NCBI GenBank assembly: GCA_015227615.1
Contig: JAALGZ010000016.1
Location: 712,428 to 776,427 of the forward strand
DNA: 64,000 nt
Direction of reading: 5' to 3'
Source: Labyrinthula sp. Ha
Lineage: Eukaryota; Sar; Bigyra; Labyrinthulida; Labyrinthulaceae
The position numbers were made by a program, and so were the translations under genes. Below are positions 48,801-60,843 of this stretch, one piece after another. Positions within the stretch are counted from its first letter, which is position 1, and each line of letters begins with the position of its first letter. Below the pieces are notes generated by a model. It worked only from the letters and a program-made list of their open reading frames with translations, did no database searches and had not been told where the DNA came from.

Positions 48801-49792
48801 GAAAAGTCCGGGAACACAATTCCTTTAATAGTTTATGTAGAAGATCTAGCGTATTCTAGCAACACAGAGGAGCTAACAAAGTGGTTTGAGAAAGAGTTAT
48901 CTGCAAAGTTTCAGATAAAATGTGCTGAACTTAGCACCACGTTCATAGGTTTAGAACTGAAGCAAGAAAAAGATATATTATGGTTACATCAAGAGGGAAA
49001 GATATTGGAAATGGCTCAAGAATACAACATGGACCAAGATGAAGCTACAAATGTAGTTACTCCTATCATAGTGAATCCAGTAATTCCGACTGATGACAAC
49101 GTGGAAATACGTAAAATTCAGAAAATCGTAGGTGAATTATCATATATTGCGAATTATTCCCGCCCTGATATATCTTTTGCAGTTAACTTTATTGCCAGAA
49201 ATCTACAAACAGATAAAATGGGACTCTTACGTATGTCAAGGAGGATTTTGAGATATTTGATTAATACTAGACATTTTTCAATCAAGGTAAAACGTGAAGA
49301 AAAGTTCAACATCAAGGCTCTGAGTGATGCCTCATTTGCTGATTGCATCGAAGACAAGTATAAATCTACTGGAAGTTTTATAATTTATATGGGAAATATA
49401 CCGATCTCTTGGAAATGCAAGAAGATGAAATGGGTTTCAACCTCATCAGGAGTGTCTGAATACCTCGCTTTACATATGTTAGTCAAAGAAGTTATTCATT
49501 TATCATATATTTTGCAAGAAGGATTTAATATAAACGTTGATTGTCCAGAAGTTTATTGTGATTCAAAAGCAGCAAGAGATATTTCAAGAGCCGAAGCCCC
49601 TGCAAATGCCGCAAAATATCTTGGCACAAAATACTTTATGATTCAACAAGAAACTGAAGAAGAGTTACTTAATGTAAAAGAGGTTAGCACAGAGAATAAC
49701 ACAGCAGATTTATTCACGAAAAGTTTGGACAAGATTAAATTTGAAAAGTTTAGGAACGATATTCTATGTAGTTGTATCTAACTACGGAGGAG

Positions 49793-49981
49793 TATTTTAT
49801 GTTCATTGAGAATAGTTAGATGTGGGAAATGTCTTAGAGGTGTTCTCCACTTTCCTCTAAGTAGCGTTATATAAATAGAAGTCACAGAGTCGATATATAT
49901 ATATTGTATTTTTTACTCAAGGGAGGAAAAACCACCTAAAGTTTAAGCAAGATAAAAATACATATTTTTCTCCAAATAACA
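49793..49981 (+). repeat. 3' LTR of the copia element
   Basis: 189 bp, the same length as the 5' LTR with about 14 substitutions and no indels. Preceded by GGAGGAG and followed by the CAATG duplication. Confidence 0.9.
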
Positions 49982-49986
49982 CAATG
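49982..49986. repeat. 5-bp target-site duplication, right copy
   Basis: CAATG, identical to 45664-45668. Confidence 0.8.
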
Positions 49987-50407
49987 CTTGATTATTTCTC
50001 TATGTTTATGTTTTGGTTTTCTTTCGTTTACAGTTCAAAAATAAAGTGTGAAAAAAGCAAGAAAGAAGTAAGCTTATAAAACTATTTCAACAGTCATAGG
50101 TGCAACTCAATTTAGGAAGATAAACGCAAGAAAAAGGATCTGTGATGAAAAATTCGTTGTAGAAAATGAGTTAAGCCAATATTAAGGCTTGAAATAAGAG
50201 TAAAATGCTGAAATTCTAGGTTGAGTAAATAGTTGTTGACATTTTATATTTTTAAGTTCAAGATATACGTTAGAGTTCATGAATTACCGTTTCTATGAAC
50301 AAAAAAATAAATATTTGTGCAAGATGACAGATACTAACTAGTTATTACTCCTTCTAAGATAACCTAGTAGATACTTATTACACTCTATTTGCTGCTACAT
50401 GGGCATT
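49987..50407. other. intergenic stretch between the copia element and a small membrane-protein gene
   Basis: About 420 bp of AT-rich sequence; no gene, repeat or RNA was recognised. It should contain the 3' end of the minus-strand gene that follows. Confidence 0.5.
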
Positions 50408-50824
50408 TTAAAAAAAGTACTTCATCATTTCCATGTATCTATTTTTTATATTTTTCTTGTTACGACTCCGAATAAATAAATAAACAAGTATAGAGAAAGC
50501 CAATAAACCAACAAAAGCCATAATAGCACGATAAATGGGACCAACTTCTAATAAAGATACAGTACTAGCAGCACCAGCAAAGAAAGCAAAACAAAAGGAG
50601 AAGCACATAATATCTATAAAACCCAAGTACCCCGCTCTGGATAATATTAGTAATGTTCTGTTGTTTCCATCGCTCTTGAACTTGTAGCTTTGTATCACTG
50701 TGTCAAAGCGCACTCCAATTTCTATCCGTATTAGTTTCTGCTCTGTATTGACAGATAATATCGCTGCTGAATGCGCCTCTCGTATACCAGTTCGAAAAGG
50801 ATCAAGTAACAAATTTTGATCCAT
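50408..50824 (-). CDS. small two-span membrane protein, unknown family
   Basis: A 138-residue protein from ATG 50824. The first 60 residues are polar and soluble-looking (LIRIEIGVRFDTVIQSYKFKSDGNNRT suggests beta strands). Two hydrophobic helices follow at about 65-88 (GYLGFIDIMCFSFCFAFFAGAA) and 97-118 (IYRAIMAFVGLLAFSILVYLFI), separated by a short SLLEVGP loop. The tail is basic (RSRNKKNIKNRY), which by the positive-inside rule puts both termini in the cytosol. No signal peptide or catalytic motif is visible and I do not recognise the family. A two-helix hairpin protein of an internal membrane is the simplest reading. Flanked by the copia element and a desert. Confidence 0.65.
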   Translation of the reverse strand: MDQNLLLDPFRTGIREAHSAAILSVNTEQKLIRIEIGVRFDTVIQSYKFKSDGNNRTLLILSRAGYLGFIDIMCFSFCFAFFAGAASTVSLLEVGPIYRAIMAFVGLLAFSILVYLFIRSRNKKNIKNRYMEMMKYFF

Positions 50825-53800
50825 AGCAACTTGTCAAACAGCCTCTATATCTCTTTCCAAGATAATTTTCACTCTTATATATTGCCCTGATAAAAACATT
50901 TTAAGCTTCAACTCAAACTTTATTCAACTTTATATTTTCTTATTAAGAGTTTATTAATGAATGAAATTTCGATGAAAACTGTGTTTCTTTTTTTGTTTGT
51001 GAACTAATAATAAATTAACTGGATTCCTTCTTAGATTGCAAAGTACCAGCTGCTTATCAAAGTGCCCAAGTCAAAAGTAGTAACAAAAGTTGCACATATT
51101 GCTTTTTTCGTGTCGATAAAACTGAACTACATGCCCACCGATATTAAAATAATAGCTCCCTTAACTAAAATACCCTTCCTAAAATATTCTGCTTAAACTC
51201 TTTATTTCTTTTTCTCTTACTGCTTAACGGTTATATCAAAACCATAACTATTATCAAACGGTTATCCAAGATTATATAATGTTTGTTCCTATCGTTATGA
51301 CATTTAATATTTCAGAAGGAAATATTCGATTTTAGTTTCATGAATTATATAGCACTTCCCTTATGTGACTCAGGTTAATATAAAGTCCAATATAATGTTT
51401 CAGAGGTATCTTGGTTATTGTTATCTTCAAAGTTAAAACAACAGTCCGAACACAAAGGTGCCTAAATAAAAATTCTTCTTTTCTCCACATATCATGAAAT
51501 CCCAAAACTCACGGGTTGTTATTACACATAGCTGAACCATTATTTGTGAATACTAGAATGTTTACCTTCGACCTTTATTAGAAAAAGCCACGAAATTAGG
51601 TGTTGATATAACTTGCTGAGTTAACTGTTAAGCAAAGAATACATAAAATGAAATTTTGTTCCGTAAAAATCTTTGTTTTAAGCCGGGAGCTGATATAGGA
51701 TACTAATCTAATAATTTTCTCTAAAGAAGACGTGTACAGTATGTTTAATTTATCAAATCTGCGCCAAATCACCCCTACTGTGTATGCAGTAGAACATCTC
51801 ATCAAAACTATCAGGCTATAAATTTCAACGAATAACAATTTCTAAGTTTTTTGTAGTTACTTCCAGATGTGAATATCATTAGCGTTGCAAAGTTAGCTTA
51901 TCGGTAGTTAATCTCCAAGTAATAAAATTTTTTATTTCTTGTTATTAAGATTCACTTTGTGTGATTTGACGATGCAGCATTAATTAATCTATTGTTGAGA
52001 ATATATCGGAAAATTTAAAACTTCCGCACAGGAACTTAAAACTCAGGAACTAAGTGAAGATTCGAAAAAAACTTGTGAAGAAATAAGAAGATGGAGTGAG
52101 TGGATATAACCAACTTAACTACGATAATGTAGAAGCTGTTATTGTTGAAACCTCGCCATTTATGATGCAAGATTTGTCTTGCTTAAGCTATTTTATCCTA
52201 AAACTTTCCAGTTTGAGGCTTTTCATGAAGAAGCCTGAGGTAAAATAAATTTCAAACTTCTACTGCTGAGTACCCGAATTACTATCTTGGAAGGTTGACT
52301 TTCCTTGAACCTTTAATATTTAACAGTTTCAAGTTTGGGTTTTTCCAATAGCTAAGCTCATTTCAAATTTCTTCAGCAAATTACGTTTTATGCCTAGAAT
52401 TCTTAAGAGTTGGGCTTGTAAGTCATAGTACGAGCGATTTCCCCATGCCTATAAAATTTAACTGAATTTGTCCGTCTAATAATTTGTCTGGTGTTTGTCT
52501 ATAATTGCCCAGAGAGTTTTTGAACTGTATGTTTCTTCTATGCCTAAGTTTATCATATGTTTGTGTCATTCATGTTTGTTTTTATTCCGAGCTCCTTCAA
52601 CCAAATATATACTCAAAAATACCAAATCAAAACGAGACACCTCCTGATTCTAACAATTGAAGAAAATAATGATCTTAACATTGGAATGCTAGTAATAATA
52701 CTAATTTCAATCATTAGTTGTTTACTAACAATAGTTACGCGCAACAACATTCGTATTTTATCCCAATGTTATCTGTAAGATTTGGGCAAGGGCGATGCGT
52801 AGGTACTTTAATGCAAATATTTTCCGGGACAGCTTAATGCAGTTCTGCAGGGTGATTCGGAGTCTATAATTTTGAAGAAATCATAATATACAATATCTTA
52901 CCATGGTTTTAGGCGAGTAAACCTCGTATGACTCTTCAGTAGAAGCTGTTTTCCTACTCATCTTAGCTTGTGCGGGAATATTCGAGTTGAGACACATTAG
53001 ATACAAAACTTTCTTAGCAATATGAGGAAAAGTTATAAATGTGAAATAAAAATATTTGATGTTTGGGAAAGAAAGTTAACATACACAATGAGTACGAGTA
53101 AACCATTTATTAAAAATTTTTAGTTCAAGAATATCCGAGGAAAATTGATCTTCATGACAACCAATATGTGCAAAAAAAATTCTCGTGGAGTAACGCTCCA
53201 GGGGTCAATGTACCCAGTGAGCAACAGGAAGGTAGTCTTATGGTAAGCTTATTGGAGATAATAAGCTAAAATTATTTTGTGGTAGCAGAAAAGACACGAA
53301 AGATCTCTAGAAGCCATTTCACTCTTATTGGAGCGACAATTACAATCCTGTTGCGGTTAATCTGATATTCTATTAAATCCATTCTTACTACAAGAAGTCA
53401 TCTAGAAAATAACACGAGCTGTTCGAATTCTAAACCAACAAATTCAAAGTCTTTGAAATATGTCTCGGAAAATTGTTTTCTACAGGTAATTGAGAAAATG
53501 ATGAACCTGTAAGGTTTCAAATATAACAAGAAATAGCACAGAAGGTACCCACAGTTCACATATTGTTAGGGAAAACATAAACATATCAAATTGAAATAAC
53601 CAGGTCACAGGCAGAACAATGATTAGACTGGTAGGGTATAAAAGCGTATATCGAATGAAAAAACACTCACAGTTGGTTCATTACAAGAACAAATGGTTTA
53701 CTAGAAAAATTATTTACTCAGAAGATATACCTACAAAGTGTAAATCAAGTATCAAAATTAAAAAATTAACACACTATTGTTTTCTGGAAAAGTAATAGAA

Positions 53801-56241
53801 AATCAGGGAGAGAATCAACTTAAGTGGATTCATGCTTCTATGAAATAAAACGACCATTTAAAACAACAACATAAACCTGGACTCAATATATAGAGAGAGA
53901 AATAATAGATCGGCACATTTTCAGTCAAGTTCTCAAACTTTTCTTAATATTATACTTCGATGTAAGTCCTCAAGAGGATAACGAGAACAAAGCGACAAGG
54001 TTTAAGGAAACCAAAGTTTATATCTGCCAAGAATAACGGCCAAATAATCAAAAATATTGTGTAAACAGGGAATACAGCAACCCTATTAGGTTATCAATAA
54101 ATGGCAATACTTGCCTGAAATACTCGGAAACCAGGGTGCTGCTTTCTCTCGTTTGAACAACATATACTCTCTTTATAGCATGTGTCAGTTCTTACATCGA
54201 TTTTTTGAAGTTCAACATCACCACGTGAGTTTTCCAAAGTTGCAACAAATCATTTAGAACCTTCTAATACTCTGCAAAAAGTTCATGCAAAGCTAGATTC
54301 TATGAAAATGATTTGTTGAAGGGGATCCTGTGGATCAACAATCATAGATATCAATTTCGTTTCAGTGCTTTAAGCTCAAAATAGAAACAAAAAGTTCAAG
54401 CTACTTGCCTAATGAAAAAATGGATATTTTCTGGTCCATTTTTTATTCAATTCTTGCAAAATTGTCCAATGCTTAATTACTTTAGTACACACCCGCTACC
54501 TGGTATTCTCTTCAAGCAACCAAATATCTTGCATACTTTGTGCCCAAACAGTTAAATTATATTGCTTAGTTGAGTTATTCCTTATTAACTCTTTAGTATT
54601 TCCAAAGAAAAAATCCCACAGTAGTTGAAAAATATGCTTAACACAATAAAACGAATAGTGATTACACCCATGTAGTTTTTGAGATCTATGCTCTCACTGA
54701 ACCCGCGCTTCGATTCAAGTAACAACTCTTAAGAGAACGTCACGTTAACTTATTTATATTTGATTAACCTATGTTCATACCCAATTCTTCTTCACCAAGA
54801 CTAGCTTCTTTTTATGCTTACATTGATTTAATCTTTTTCTGACCATGCTAATAGCTTGAATTTTTGTTTGAAGCAAATGGTTCTAAGAAACCAAGTCCAT
54901 GAAATTTGTGTACTAGAATAAAATTGCAGAAATATTGCGAAGAATTTGACCGTTTATGTTTTTGTTTCCTTTCTCTTAAGATTTTTCTAGAAGACATTAT
55001 TGTAGATAATAAATATATAATAAACTAAGGTATTTGAATATTGCATGTAATTCTTCTCATATCACTGGGACTTTATTTTAGCCTAATATATATGCTCTTT
55101 TTTCTCCTCTAAATTTGACTAATATATCCACATGCATGGCATTTAATAAAGTTATTACCATGTCGACACAGCTTATATTCATGATATTTTTGGAATTATA
55201 TCAATAATTTAAAGGAGACTAATTATGAAATTTGGATTTGCTATATATTTGGATTCAATATTAACCGGTGATTTTAGGGTATCTGTCTAGTATTTTGTGG
55301 TTATTGTTTGACACGGGTTCAACCATTACTTTCTGCCCAAATTAAGCTTGAGAAACAAAATTCTAAGTCCATTGTAGTACTGAAAGAATATCTGTTTGTA
55401 ATAAAAAAAATATACACAGCATAATATATGCTGTTTCTGTCCTAATTTGATTGGCAATCTCGTAGCGCAAGGTTTTAACTCACAGATTGTTTATATCCTT
55501 GCATCTGATACCTTGAATTTCTCTTTCGTCAATGAAGAGTTCCTTGAGACTTAAATGCTTTATATTTAATACTTTATAATCAGGTAACTAAGTTCACATA
55601 ATATGCTTTTTTTTAATTCTCAACATACCTTATGTGGTGAGTGAAACGGCTCTACGGGGGGCGTTGTGTCCTTTCCCACGCGTAAGCTCTGCTCCATTGA
55701 TGTCAAACTCTCATATACTTGTAAAATATAGTTTAGTTTTACTTAAATACTAATAGTTTAGATAACTAGATGCACAAAAGCTGTTTTAATGTATTTAGGA
55801 AGATTTGTGCTCTTTTTTGTATTTATAATTGACTTGGTTTCTGTCGTAACTAATTTCTGGTTCAAATCATACTAACAACGCTTTCTGAATAGAAGATATT
55901 TCCAATTGATTATATTAAAGAATTTTTACTGCGATATCAAAATTGCTTCTGGATTTCTTACTACAAGTTAGTAGTTTTTTAAAGACAACAAGTATATTTG
56001 GCATGTGAAGAAATAATTGAAACAAACGCGACGCATGAAGGTTTTCTAATAGGATCTGCTCTTCACTTTACTTTCTTCAATTATTTTGCAATGAAAATAT
56101 TGGTAACTTCGTTATATTCTTCACCAAAGGTTTTACTTAAATAAGCATCAGTCCTTCACTCTCTAGGCGTACGAGGTCTTGAGCTGCCCAGATATAATTC
56201 CTCAAACCGATATGGCATTACCATGTATCACAATATCCAAA
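50825..56241. other. gene-free stretch, about 5.4 kb
   Basis: No supported gene. A 73-codon hydrophobic ATG frame at 52557-52778 has a possible membrane segment (IGMLVIILISIISCLLTIV) but no other support. A short GC-rich patch at 55650-55690 stands out against the AT-rich sequence. The final 100 bases should contain the Snu114 promoter. Confidence 0.5.
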
Positions 56242-59200
56242 ATGAGTGAAGAAAACGAAGGTTTTGAATTCGATGAATTTGGAAACTTCATAGGAGCCGA
56301 AAACTCTTCAAGATCCTCTTCCAGTGGATCAGAGTCCGACAATGTTTCTATGTCATCATCATCTGAGCACTCCCAACAAGAAATTCCAAGCCAAAACCAG
56401 GTTGAAACAGTTGAAAGTGATGAAATAGTCTTATATGAAGACAGACAACTTTATCCAGCTGCAGAAGATGTTTTTAAAGGGGCGGAAGTTATATACCAAG
56501 AAGAAGATGCTCAAAGTATTTCAGAACCTGTTTTAAAGCCAAAGAAGAGAAACATCTTCCAAACATTTGAAGTTCATGCTTATATTTTTTTATATCTTTA
56601 GGAAACAAAAAAAGAACTTAATTACTTTGAAGAATTATCAAAAATTCCAGAAAGAATAAGAAATTTATGTTTGATTGGAAATTTGCACCATGGCAAAACT
56701 GAATTTTGTAAATTTTTACAAGGTAAAAAAAGTCAAAAGAAAGGAATTTTCTACCGAGATGATGAAGAATCTAGAAAGATTTCACTTATTACAAAACCAT
56801 TTTCTACTTTATCTTCCACAACATTTGGAAAGAGTTATATTTTAAATATTCTCGATGCTCCTGGGCATCCCGATTTTGGAGCCGAGATTTCCGCTGCCCT
56901 GAGATTAAGTGATGGGATTGGAATTGTTGTGGATGTTGTTGAAGGAGTTTCAACAAACTTAAAAAAAATGCTATGTCTCGCAGTTGAAGAACTTCAATTG
57001 GGTTCATTTAGTGAGTTTTTTCAACCAGAAAAATTTTCATTTTGTTTAATTTTGACTAAAATGGACAGATTAATACATGAATTAAAACTTCCTCCAAAAG
57101 ATGCGTATGTAAAAATAGATTATATTATTCATGATGTAAATAAAGCACTTCAAGAAGCATTTTTGGAAGCCTTGGATGAAGTTGATTTTTTCTTAAGCGG
57201 TAAAGAAAGAAAGAAAAATGGTAAGAAAAGAGTTAAAAAACTGAGTCCAAAACTAAACAATGTTTGTTTCGCTTCTTCTGAACATGGATGGTGTTTTAAT
57301 CTTGATCAATTTGCCTCAATGTATCTTGAAAAAGATAGATCTGGATTAAAAGTTACTTCAAAACAACTTTCTCGAGCTCTTTGGGGTGACATTTATTTTG
57401 ATTCAGAGTCTAAAAAGTTTTTAAAACGATCATCTGGAGTTAGAGAAACAAAACAAATTGAAAGAACTTTTGTGCATTTTGTTCTGAAACCAATTTATAA
57501 GCTGTACTCTTTAGTTTTTTCCGAAGAAGGAAAAGTTCTTGTTGAAAAATTAAGGAAAAATGGAATTAAGATAAACGTGCAACAAAGTAAAATGGATGTA
57601 AAACCTTTGCTTAAACTGGTTTTTGGTCTTTTCTTTCAAGGAAAAAGTGGTTTCATGAACTCAATCGCAACACATATTCCTTCTCCAGAAGAAAATCATC
57701 TACGAAAATTAACCACAATCCAAACCATGAAGGTTTCTGATGATCTAGTAAAATTCTCAAACAAATCACCTTTAGTTATTCAAGTTGTAAAAAGCTATGG
57801 ATATGAAGAGAACTCAAAATTTACACTTCTTGGAAGAGTTTTTAATGGTTCAATAAAATCAAATGATTCTGTCTTAGTTTTAGGTGAACGATTTCGACCA
57901 AGCGAAGATGAAGAAGATTTGACTTCAAAAAAAGTGTCAGGATTATATTTGCCTTTTGAAGGTGAACAACAACTCTCAGTTGAAGAAGCTTTTCCTGGTA
58001 ACTTAATTCTCCTTCACGGTGTGGATCAAACCATTCGAAAATTTGCCACTTTAATTTCAAAGAGAGAACATTCCGATTTTATTTGTAAACCATTAATTAT
58101 TCCAAAAAATTGTAATCCAATTATGAAAGTTGGTATTGAACCTTTGAATCCCTCAGAGCTTCCTCAAGTTATAGCAGGATTAAATTCACTTCAAAAAGTA
58201 TTTGTTAGTTTTGAAACAAGAGCTGAAGAAAGTGGTGAACATGTTGTTTTAGGAACTGGTGAGTTATTTCTAGATACAGTATTAAAGGATTTACGAGAAA
58301 TTTTTGCTCAGGTTGAAGTTAAAGTTTCAGATCCTTCTGTTTCTTTTAGAGAAACAGTTGGTGAATCTTCATCTGTTAGAAATATTATTTCAACAGCAAA
58401 TAAGAAAAATAATCTAGGTATTATTTCTGAGCCCTTAGATTCAAGTTTTATAAACGATTTTGAAGGAAAACAAGTAGATTTGAGTCAGAAGAGAAGGTTT
58501 TCAAAATACTTGGAAACAAAATATGGTTGGGATGTACTTGAAAGTAATAATTTATGGGCATTTGGACCATCTGCTTCTTCTGGAGATAACAAGAATCTGT
58601 ATCTCTTTTTTGTTTGTAATCTTAGGATTGAATCAAGCACAAATATTTTCTTAAACGATACACTTCCGTCAGAAATTGGTGAAACAAATGAAGATTTGCT
58701 AACTCTTCCAAATATACAAAGTCCAATTGTTCAAGGTTTTTCTTGGGCTTGTAGAGAAGGGCCACTTTGTGAAGAACCTCTTAGAGGTATCAAATTTAAA
58801 CTTCTTGATGCTGATTTTTCTGAAAATATGACTGATCGGTCTTTTGGTCAGTTAATCCCGTGTTCTAGAAGAGCTTGTTATTCATCAATACTTTCTGCAT
58901 CACCAAGACTTTTGGAACCTGTTTTTTTAGTTGAAGTTCAATGTCATGTTGAAGTTGTTTCAAGTGTGGATGGAGTGTTTAAATCAAGAAGAGGTAATGT
59001 TTTTCGTGATGAACCAATACCGGGATCTCCTTTTTGGCTTCTTGGTGGATATATCCCTGTAATTGACTCATTTGGTTTTGAGACTGATTTGAGAGTGCAT
59101 ACTAAAGGATTAGCTTTTCCAATGCAATTTTTTGATAGTTGGAGTGTTGTTCCTGGAGATCCACTTGATGAAAATATTATTTTTAAGCCACTTGAACCAA

Positions 59201-59295
59201 GTAGACCTGTTGAATTAGCAAGAGAATTTGTTTTAAAAACAAGAAGAAGAAAAGGTTTAGGAGATAATATTGAAGCAAGTAGATATTTGTCTTAG
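56242..59295 (+). CDS. SNU114: U5 snRNP GTPase Snu114 (EFTUD2)
   Basis: Exons 56242-56571 and 56602-59295 join across a 30-nt intron into 1007 residues (human EFTUD2 has 972). It begins with the acidic family start (FDEFGNFIGAE, compare YDEFGNYIGPE), followed by a Ser/Glu-rich linker. The EF-2-like G domain follows: GNLHHGKT (P loop, about 136-143), DAPGHPDF (about 195-202, Ala replacing the usual Thr) and LTKMDRL (about 261-267). EF-2 domains II to V follow, ending GFETDLRVHTKGLAFPMQFFDSWSVVPGDPLDENIIFKPLEP and LAREFVLKTRRRKGLGDNIEASRYLS, which match the Snu114 C-terminus and not EF-2. The human extension of about 25 residues after this point is missing. Snu114 controls the Brr2 helicase during spliceosome activation and disassembly. 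An upstream in-frame ATG at 56212 is possible, but the 56242 start matches the family. The gene itself is spliced through one of this genome's tiny introns. Confidence 0.93.
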
Positions 59296-59311
59296 TCCGT
59301 TAAAAATTGAA

Positions 59312-60843
59312 ATGAGTGTTTTTTCAGAAAATGAAAGTTCTTATAGTGAAATGTTCGACGTGTTATTTCTTGATTGAGTAAAGTATAGAGTTTTAAAGGA
59401 TCAGATGAAGAAGAAAAAGTGGAGAAAGAGTTGAAAAATGACGTTTTATTTGCTGGTTTTGAAGGGAAGAGTAGAATTCACAAGAAAAAAAGAGCTCTTG
59501 CGCTTAGTGAGGGAATAAATTTTGAAGTTTTAAGACAATGGACATCAGAGGAAAAGTACTATAGTAAAATATTTAAAGGAGAATGGGTAAGTAGGTCAAC
59601 ATTTACTCATGAAATTGTACGTGGATTAAACACTCGTAAATGCTGCTCAGAAAAAATCTTACATTTCGATCAGGAAGTTCATCCTAGGAAAGAAAAAGAG
59701 GAGATTTGTGAGCAAGAATTTGCTTGGATAGATAAGGTTTTAGAAAAGAAAAGCTTGGAAAAGACTCGTTTGGCTAAATGGAGTACTCAAAAATATGATT
59801 GGGATGATCTAGAATTTAGCATAAAGAGTAAATGGGACTTGAAATATCTGGGAGATTGCGATGTAATTTGCGCAAACTGTTTTTCCTGCTTGAAGCAGGA
59901 CTTGTTGGTTTTAGTTGTTCAAACAGAGGAGAAAAGAATTTGTAAGTTATTTTCAAATGAGAAAAGAGTAGCTTACTTGGTAAGAAATTTATCTTTTACG
60001 AAAGAAGATGTCGATTTGAAGATTTTTTCATTTCTCATTGAAAACGCTGAAAGAATTCTTTTTGGATTTGGTTCTAGGTTAAACACATTTGTGTTTCTCT
60101 CCATTTCAAAAAATCCTTCTTCTTCTTTTTACATGAAACAAATACCCCTCCATTCTAAAAAATTTCATGTTGATGGAGGTGAAATTATGTTTTGTAAGGT
60201 GCTTGAACAAAAGATATATTTTGGAACAAGTTATGGTAATATTACAATTATTGATGAAGAATTAACTGTGGTAATGCAGTATTGTGTACCTAGTAAACTA
60301 TGTATACATTGGCCATTCATGAGTGCAAACATGGGTTATATGAAGTTAAACTCTTTAGCACCAAGAAGACTAACTTTTCTTTTTCTTTCATGTTCAGGAT
60401 CTCTACTTGTTTTGCAAGATGGAATGTGGAGTACGAAGAGGATGTTTGAAGATTATCTTTCAGAAATAGTGCGATCAAAGTTTGCACCGCAAATAGTAAT
60501 TGAACATTCATTAAATTTTCAGCTCCTTTTGAGTTCTGAGCACGATTTTATAACCTTACTCAAATGTTCATTAGATGAAAATTATACAGAAAAGCAAATG
60601 TTTAGGGTAGAAAAAGGACTGCAATTACGTCGAGGACAAGTGTCAGTACAGATCATAGAAAATTATGTGTTCGTTCATCTTTCAGATATCTTACTTGTAT
60701 TAAAAAAGCAGTGTGCTGTAAAAAAAGAGGAGATTTCTTTGATAATAGAGAGGAATTTATTCTCAATATCACGCACGAAATTCATATACCTAACAAAAGA
60801 TGAGAAAACCTGTTACAGTTTAAATTTGAGCAAAAGTTGCTGA
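59312..60843 (+). CDS. unknown protein, possible beta-propeller
   Basis: The main exon, 59399-60843, is open but has no early ATG. A plausible short first exon 59312-59345 (MSVFSENESSY) joins to it over a 53-nt intron (GTGAAA donor, TTTAAAG acceptor), giving 492 residues. The N-terminal third is charged and helical (GKSRIHKKKRALALSEGINFEVLRQWTSEEKYYSKIF, then a WIDKVLEKKSLEKTRLAKWSTQKYDWDD segment). The rest alternates short hydrophobic strands with turns (CDVICANCFSCLKQDLLVLVVQ, ERILFGFGSRLNTFVFLSISK, QKIYFGTSYGNITIIDEEL, LTFLFLSCSGSLLVLQDG, QLLLSSEHDFITLLKC, YVFVHLSDILLVLKK), the pattern of a degenerate WD40-like propeller. I do not recognise the family. Its proposed ATG is only 16 bp after the Snu114 stop, so the two may be read from overlapping or shared transcripts. 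Confidence 0.65.

Larger units (their letters stand above)
45669..49981 (+). mobile_element. Ty1/copia LTR retrotransposon, degraded copy
   Basis: A 4.3-kb element with two 189-bp LTRs and a CAATG duplication on both sides. Parts in copia order: a gag region from about 45.9 kb with a CCHC-type zinc knuckle region near 46.5 kb, an aspartic protease motif (DSGAS) near 46.75 kb, a GAG-pre-integrase and integrase zinc region (HNRLNH...CEGC) near 47.1-47.2 kb, the integrase C-terminal part to about 48.0 kb, reverse transcriptase (DVTSVYLYGRLDNPVFMQLP) near 48.6 kb, and RNase H (LSDASFAD, VYCDSKAA) at 49.3-49.6 kb. Integrase before reverse transcriptase is diagnostic of Ty1/copia. The coding region is broken in several places (about four or five), so this copy is a fossil. 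The LTRs differ at roughly 14 of 189 positions (about 7 percent), which indicates an old insertion. Sequence just inside the 5' LTR (GGTTAAGAGCC) resembles a copia primer-binding site, and a short purine run GGAGGAG precedes the 3' LTR. Confidence 0.92.

Noticed and set aside
52557-52778. A 73-codon hydrophobic ATG frame
   Set aside because: AT-rich DNA readily produces hydrophobic frames; no neighbour, family or splice support.
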